Below the pieces are notes generated by a model. It saw nothing but the letters and a program-made list of their open reading frames with translations, did not search any database and was not told the DNA's origin. Of a stretch of 7,004 nucleotides of DNA, positions 5,799 through 7,004 are shown piece after piece. Origin of the DNA: an uncultured Clostridia bacterium (lineage in GTDB: Bacteria > Bacillota > Clostridia > Christensenellales > Maliibacteriaceae); assembly GCA_934613185.1 (NCBI GenBank), contig CAKTSO010000102.1, forward strand, positions 1 to 7,004, in the 5' to 3' direction. Position numbers and translations under genes: made by a program. The stretch's first letter is position 1, and each line of letters opens with the position of its first letter.

Positions 5799-6065
5799 TT
5801 GCCGAATATCAAATCTGCCATGAAGCGCGTCAAGACTTCCAAGAAAGAGAACGTCCGCAACCGCGGCATCCGTTCCACGGTCAAAACCGTTCTGAAGAAG
5901 TACAACGCTGCTGTGGAGAATGACGTTGAGCAGGCCGCCGCTTCTCTTCCCGCGGTTCACGCCACGTTGGATAAAGCCGTCGCCAAGGGTGTCATGCATA
6001 AGAATGCTGCCGATCGCCAGAAGGCGAATGCCGCCAAAAAGCTTGACGCCGCTACCAAGGCGTAA
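5799..6065 (+). CDS. rpsT: 30S ribosomal protein S20
   Basis: S20 binds 16S rRNA early in small-subunit assembly. The product has 88 lysine- and alanine-rich residues, standard for the family. The N-terminus MPNIKSAMKRVKTSKKENVR matches the S20 signature, followed by the typical helical repeats (IRSTVKTVLKKYNAAV) and the C-terminal KGVMHKNAADRQKANAAKKL. The start is TTG, a feature also known for Escherichia coli rpsT, where the UUG start matters for expression. Codon choice differs from the neighbours (AAG, GCT, CGC and fewer of the GCG/CGG-rich triplets), as expected for a highly expressed gene. It has its own promoter and is followed by an intrinsic terminator, so it is probably monocistronic. 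From memory B. subtilis rpsT lies upstream of gpr; here it is on the far side of spoIIP and murI. Confidence 0.97.
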   Translation: MPNIKSAMKRVKTSKKENVRNRGIRSTVKTVLKKYNAAVENDVEQAAASLPAVHATLDKAVAKGVMHKNAADRQKANAAKKLDAATKA

Positions 6066-6080
6066 GTGATTCACCCATAG

Positions 6081-6106
6081 CGAATACTTAAAACGAATAC
6101 TTAAAA
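6081..6106 (+). repeat. Perfect 13-bp tandem duplication
   Basis: CGAATACTTAAAA occurs twice head to tail (6081-6093 and 6094-6106) between the rpsT stop and its terminator. It looks like a recent small duplication; no function is evident. Confidence 0.9.
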
Positions 6107-6136
6107 AAGGAACCGATGTTTTTGCATCGGTTTTTT
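6107..6136 (+). terminator. Rho-independent terminator of rpsT
   Basis: AACCGATG (6111-6118) pairs with CATCGGTT (6125-6132) around a TTTTTG loop, then a T-rich tract follows. A-rich sequence precedes the stem, so it may also act weakly on the opposite strand. Confidence 0.92.
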
Positions 6137-6166
6137 CTTTTTTGCATCAATTTTCTTTTGCATAAA
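6133..6166 (+). repeat. Imperfect T-rich tandem repeat between two terminators
   Basis: TTTTCTTTTTTGCATCAA (6133-6150) is followed at once by TTTTCTTTTGCATAAA (6151-6166). The unit differs by two T residues and one C/A change. Low-complexity spacer; slippage or duplication is the likely origin. Confidence 0.5.
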
Positions 6167-6172
6167 TCCGCA

Positions 6173-6202
6173 TCAAAAAACAGCCTGTTTGAAAAGGCTG
6201 TT
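6173..6202 (-). terminator. Rho-independent terminator of the minus-strand hydrolase gene
   Basis: AACAGCCT and AGGCTGTT (6179-6186 and 6195-6202) form an 8-bp stem with an 8-nt loop. Read on the minus strand it ends in a run of six T residues (6180-6175). It lies 12 bp after the stop of the 6215-7004 gene and faces the rpsT terminator. Confidence 0.9.
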
Positions 6203-6214
6203 CTTGATTTTCAA

Positions 6215-7004
6215 TTAACCCTGCACCGTCAGCGCGCCTTTCTTCTCTTTTTGATTTGAGAGCATGACGCGCGCGTTGTTCTGCACGCATTTGAGCAGCG
6301 CGCCGAGCATCTGCATGATGGGCTTTCGCACGTCCGGCGGCATGCTCCGAAGCGTTTTGACGGCGACGTGCAGATTATGATACTTATTGTTCAATATCTC
6401 CTGCACGGAGTCTCCCTGCATATTGCCGAGCACCTGGAACAGCGCGTCCACAAACGCGGCACGCTGCGTCGGTTCCAGCTGCGAAAGCCAGTCGTGCAGC
6501 GTGCGGTCGACAAAGCGGCTCGCGCCCGTGACTTTGTCAAGGCACACGAAGCCGTCGCGCTGCGTCTGCCAGGAATAGATATCGTGCTGCATCAGACCTT
6601 TTTGCTCCGAATGCACGATGGTGTATTCCTCTTCATGATCCAGAAGCATGCCGATCACGGACGTCTGCGGCACGAACGAGCGCACGCGCGGCGTGATGCG
6701 GCGATACCCGTCGCTTCGCAGCACCTCTTCATGGAAGCCGGGGCCGTCGAAGCTGTAGATATGCGTCACGGCATCCTGCACGATCGGGTTGGCGAACGCC
6801 GCGGCGTAAATGGCGAGATTTCCGCCCTTGGAATGGCCCAGAAGAATGAACTTTTTATCGGGTACATAGGCCGCGTCCAGATACGCCGCCGCTTCCAGCT
6901 GAGAAGGGATCCGCGTCATGTAGGCCATGTTCATGTCCTCTTTCCAGCCGACGATGGTGTTGTCCGTCCCCCGGTACAGCACGCAGCGCACGTCATCGCC
7001 GATA
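6215..7004 (-). CDS. Mbeg1-like/DUF2974 family alpha/beta-hydrolase (N-terminus cut by window edge)
   Basis: The C-terminal 262 residues of a lipase-like alpha/beta-hydrolase are visible; the reading frame stays open to the right edge, so the GTG at 6991 is probably internal. The first visible part, VLYRGTDNTIVGWKEDMNM, is the hallmark of the DUF2974 (Mbeg1-like) family. GHSKGG at nucleotides 6821-6838 is the nucleophile elbow with the putative catalytic serine. Further on, YSFDGPGF and MQHDIYSW contain plausible aspartate and histidine partners; these two are inferred from family resemblance. No signal peptide or membrane segment is visible in this portion, but the N-terminus is missing. Substrate unknown; an esterase or lipase activity on a lipid or acyl ester is the family-level expectation. 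It is convergent with rpsT and ends in its own terminator. Confidence 0.85.
   Translation of the reverse strand, partial: IGDDVRCVLYRGTDNTIVGWKEDMNMAYMTRIPSQLEAAAYLDAAYVPDKKFILLGHSKGGNLAIYAAAFANPIVQDAVTHIYSFDGPGFHEEVLRSDGYRRITPRVRSFVPQTSVIGMLLDHEEEYTIVHSEQKGLMQHDIYSWQTQRDGFVCLDKVTGASRFVDRTLHDWLSQLEPTQRAAFVDALFQVLGNMQGDSVQEILNNKYHNLHVAVKTLRSMPPDVRKPIMQMLGALLKCVQNNARVMLSNQKEKKGALTVQG

Noticed and set aside
1..7004. tRNA or rRNA genes, CRISPR arrays, insertion sequences, phage genes or a defence system
   Set aside because: I looked for cloverleaf-like segments, regularly spaced repeats, terminal inverted repeats and transposase or integrase motifs and saw none; all long frames are explained by core genes.

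Overview
The window comes from a GC-rich, endospore-forming Firmicute, most likely a member of Clostridia. Two sporulation genes (gpr and spoIIP), strong AGGAGG-type ribosome binding sites, sigma-A promoters and candidate sporulation-sigma promoters all point there. The HisRS carries a cysteine-rich insertion of the clostridial kind. Codons are strongly GC-biased, which leaves long meaningless open frames opposite the real genes. The strain cannot be named from this sequence.

Layout. (1) Minus strand, 1-2562: a hisS-aspS operon reads leftward. aspS runs off the left edge and hisS is complete. A consensus sigma-A promoter (2599-2628) drives it with only about a 30-nt leader. (2) Divergent region, 2563-2725: the hisS promoter sits back to back with a candidate sigma-G/sigma-F type promoter for gpr. 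(3) Plus strand, 2726-6065: gpr (spore germination protease), spoIIP (engulfment peptidoglycan hydrolase, with its own candidate sigma-E promoter), murI (glutamate racemase, vegetative promoter) and rpsT (ribosomal protein S20, extended -10 promoter and a full-length Shine-Dalgarno). The last three all start with TTG. (4) Convergent spacer, 6066-6214: AT-rich, with two short tandem duplications and one terminator for each strand. (5) Minus strand, 6215-7004: the C-terminal part of an Mbeg1-like/DUF2974 alpha/beta-hydrolase whose start lies beyond the right edge.

How the genes relate. HisRS and AspRS supply translation together, and S20 is a core ribosomal protein. gpr and spoIIP form the classic sporulation pair: Gpr degrades small acid-soluble DNA-binding proteins (SASPs) when the spore germinates, and SpoIIP thins septal peptidoglycan during engulfment. 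MurI supplies D-glutamate for peptidoglycan. From memory, Bacillus subtilis has the order rpsT-gpr-spoIIP-(yqxA)-lepA; here rpsT lies on the other side and murI is inserted. I found no convincing novel system. The window is largely core chromosome, and its most interesting points are regulatory architecture, start-codon choice, a very short Gpr propeptide and small repeats around rpsT.
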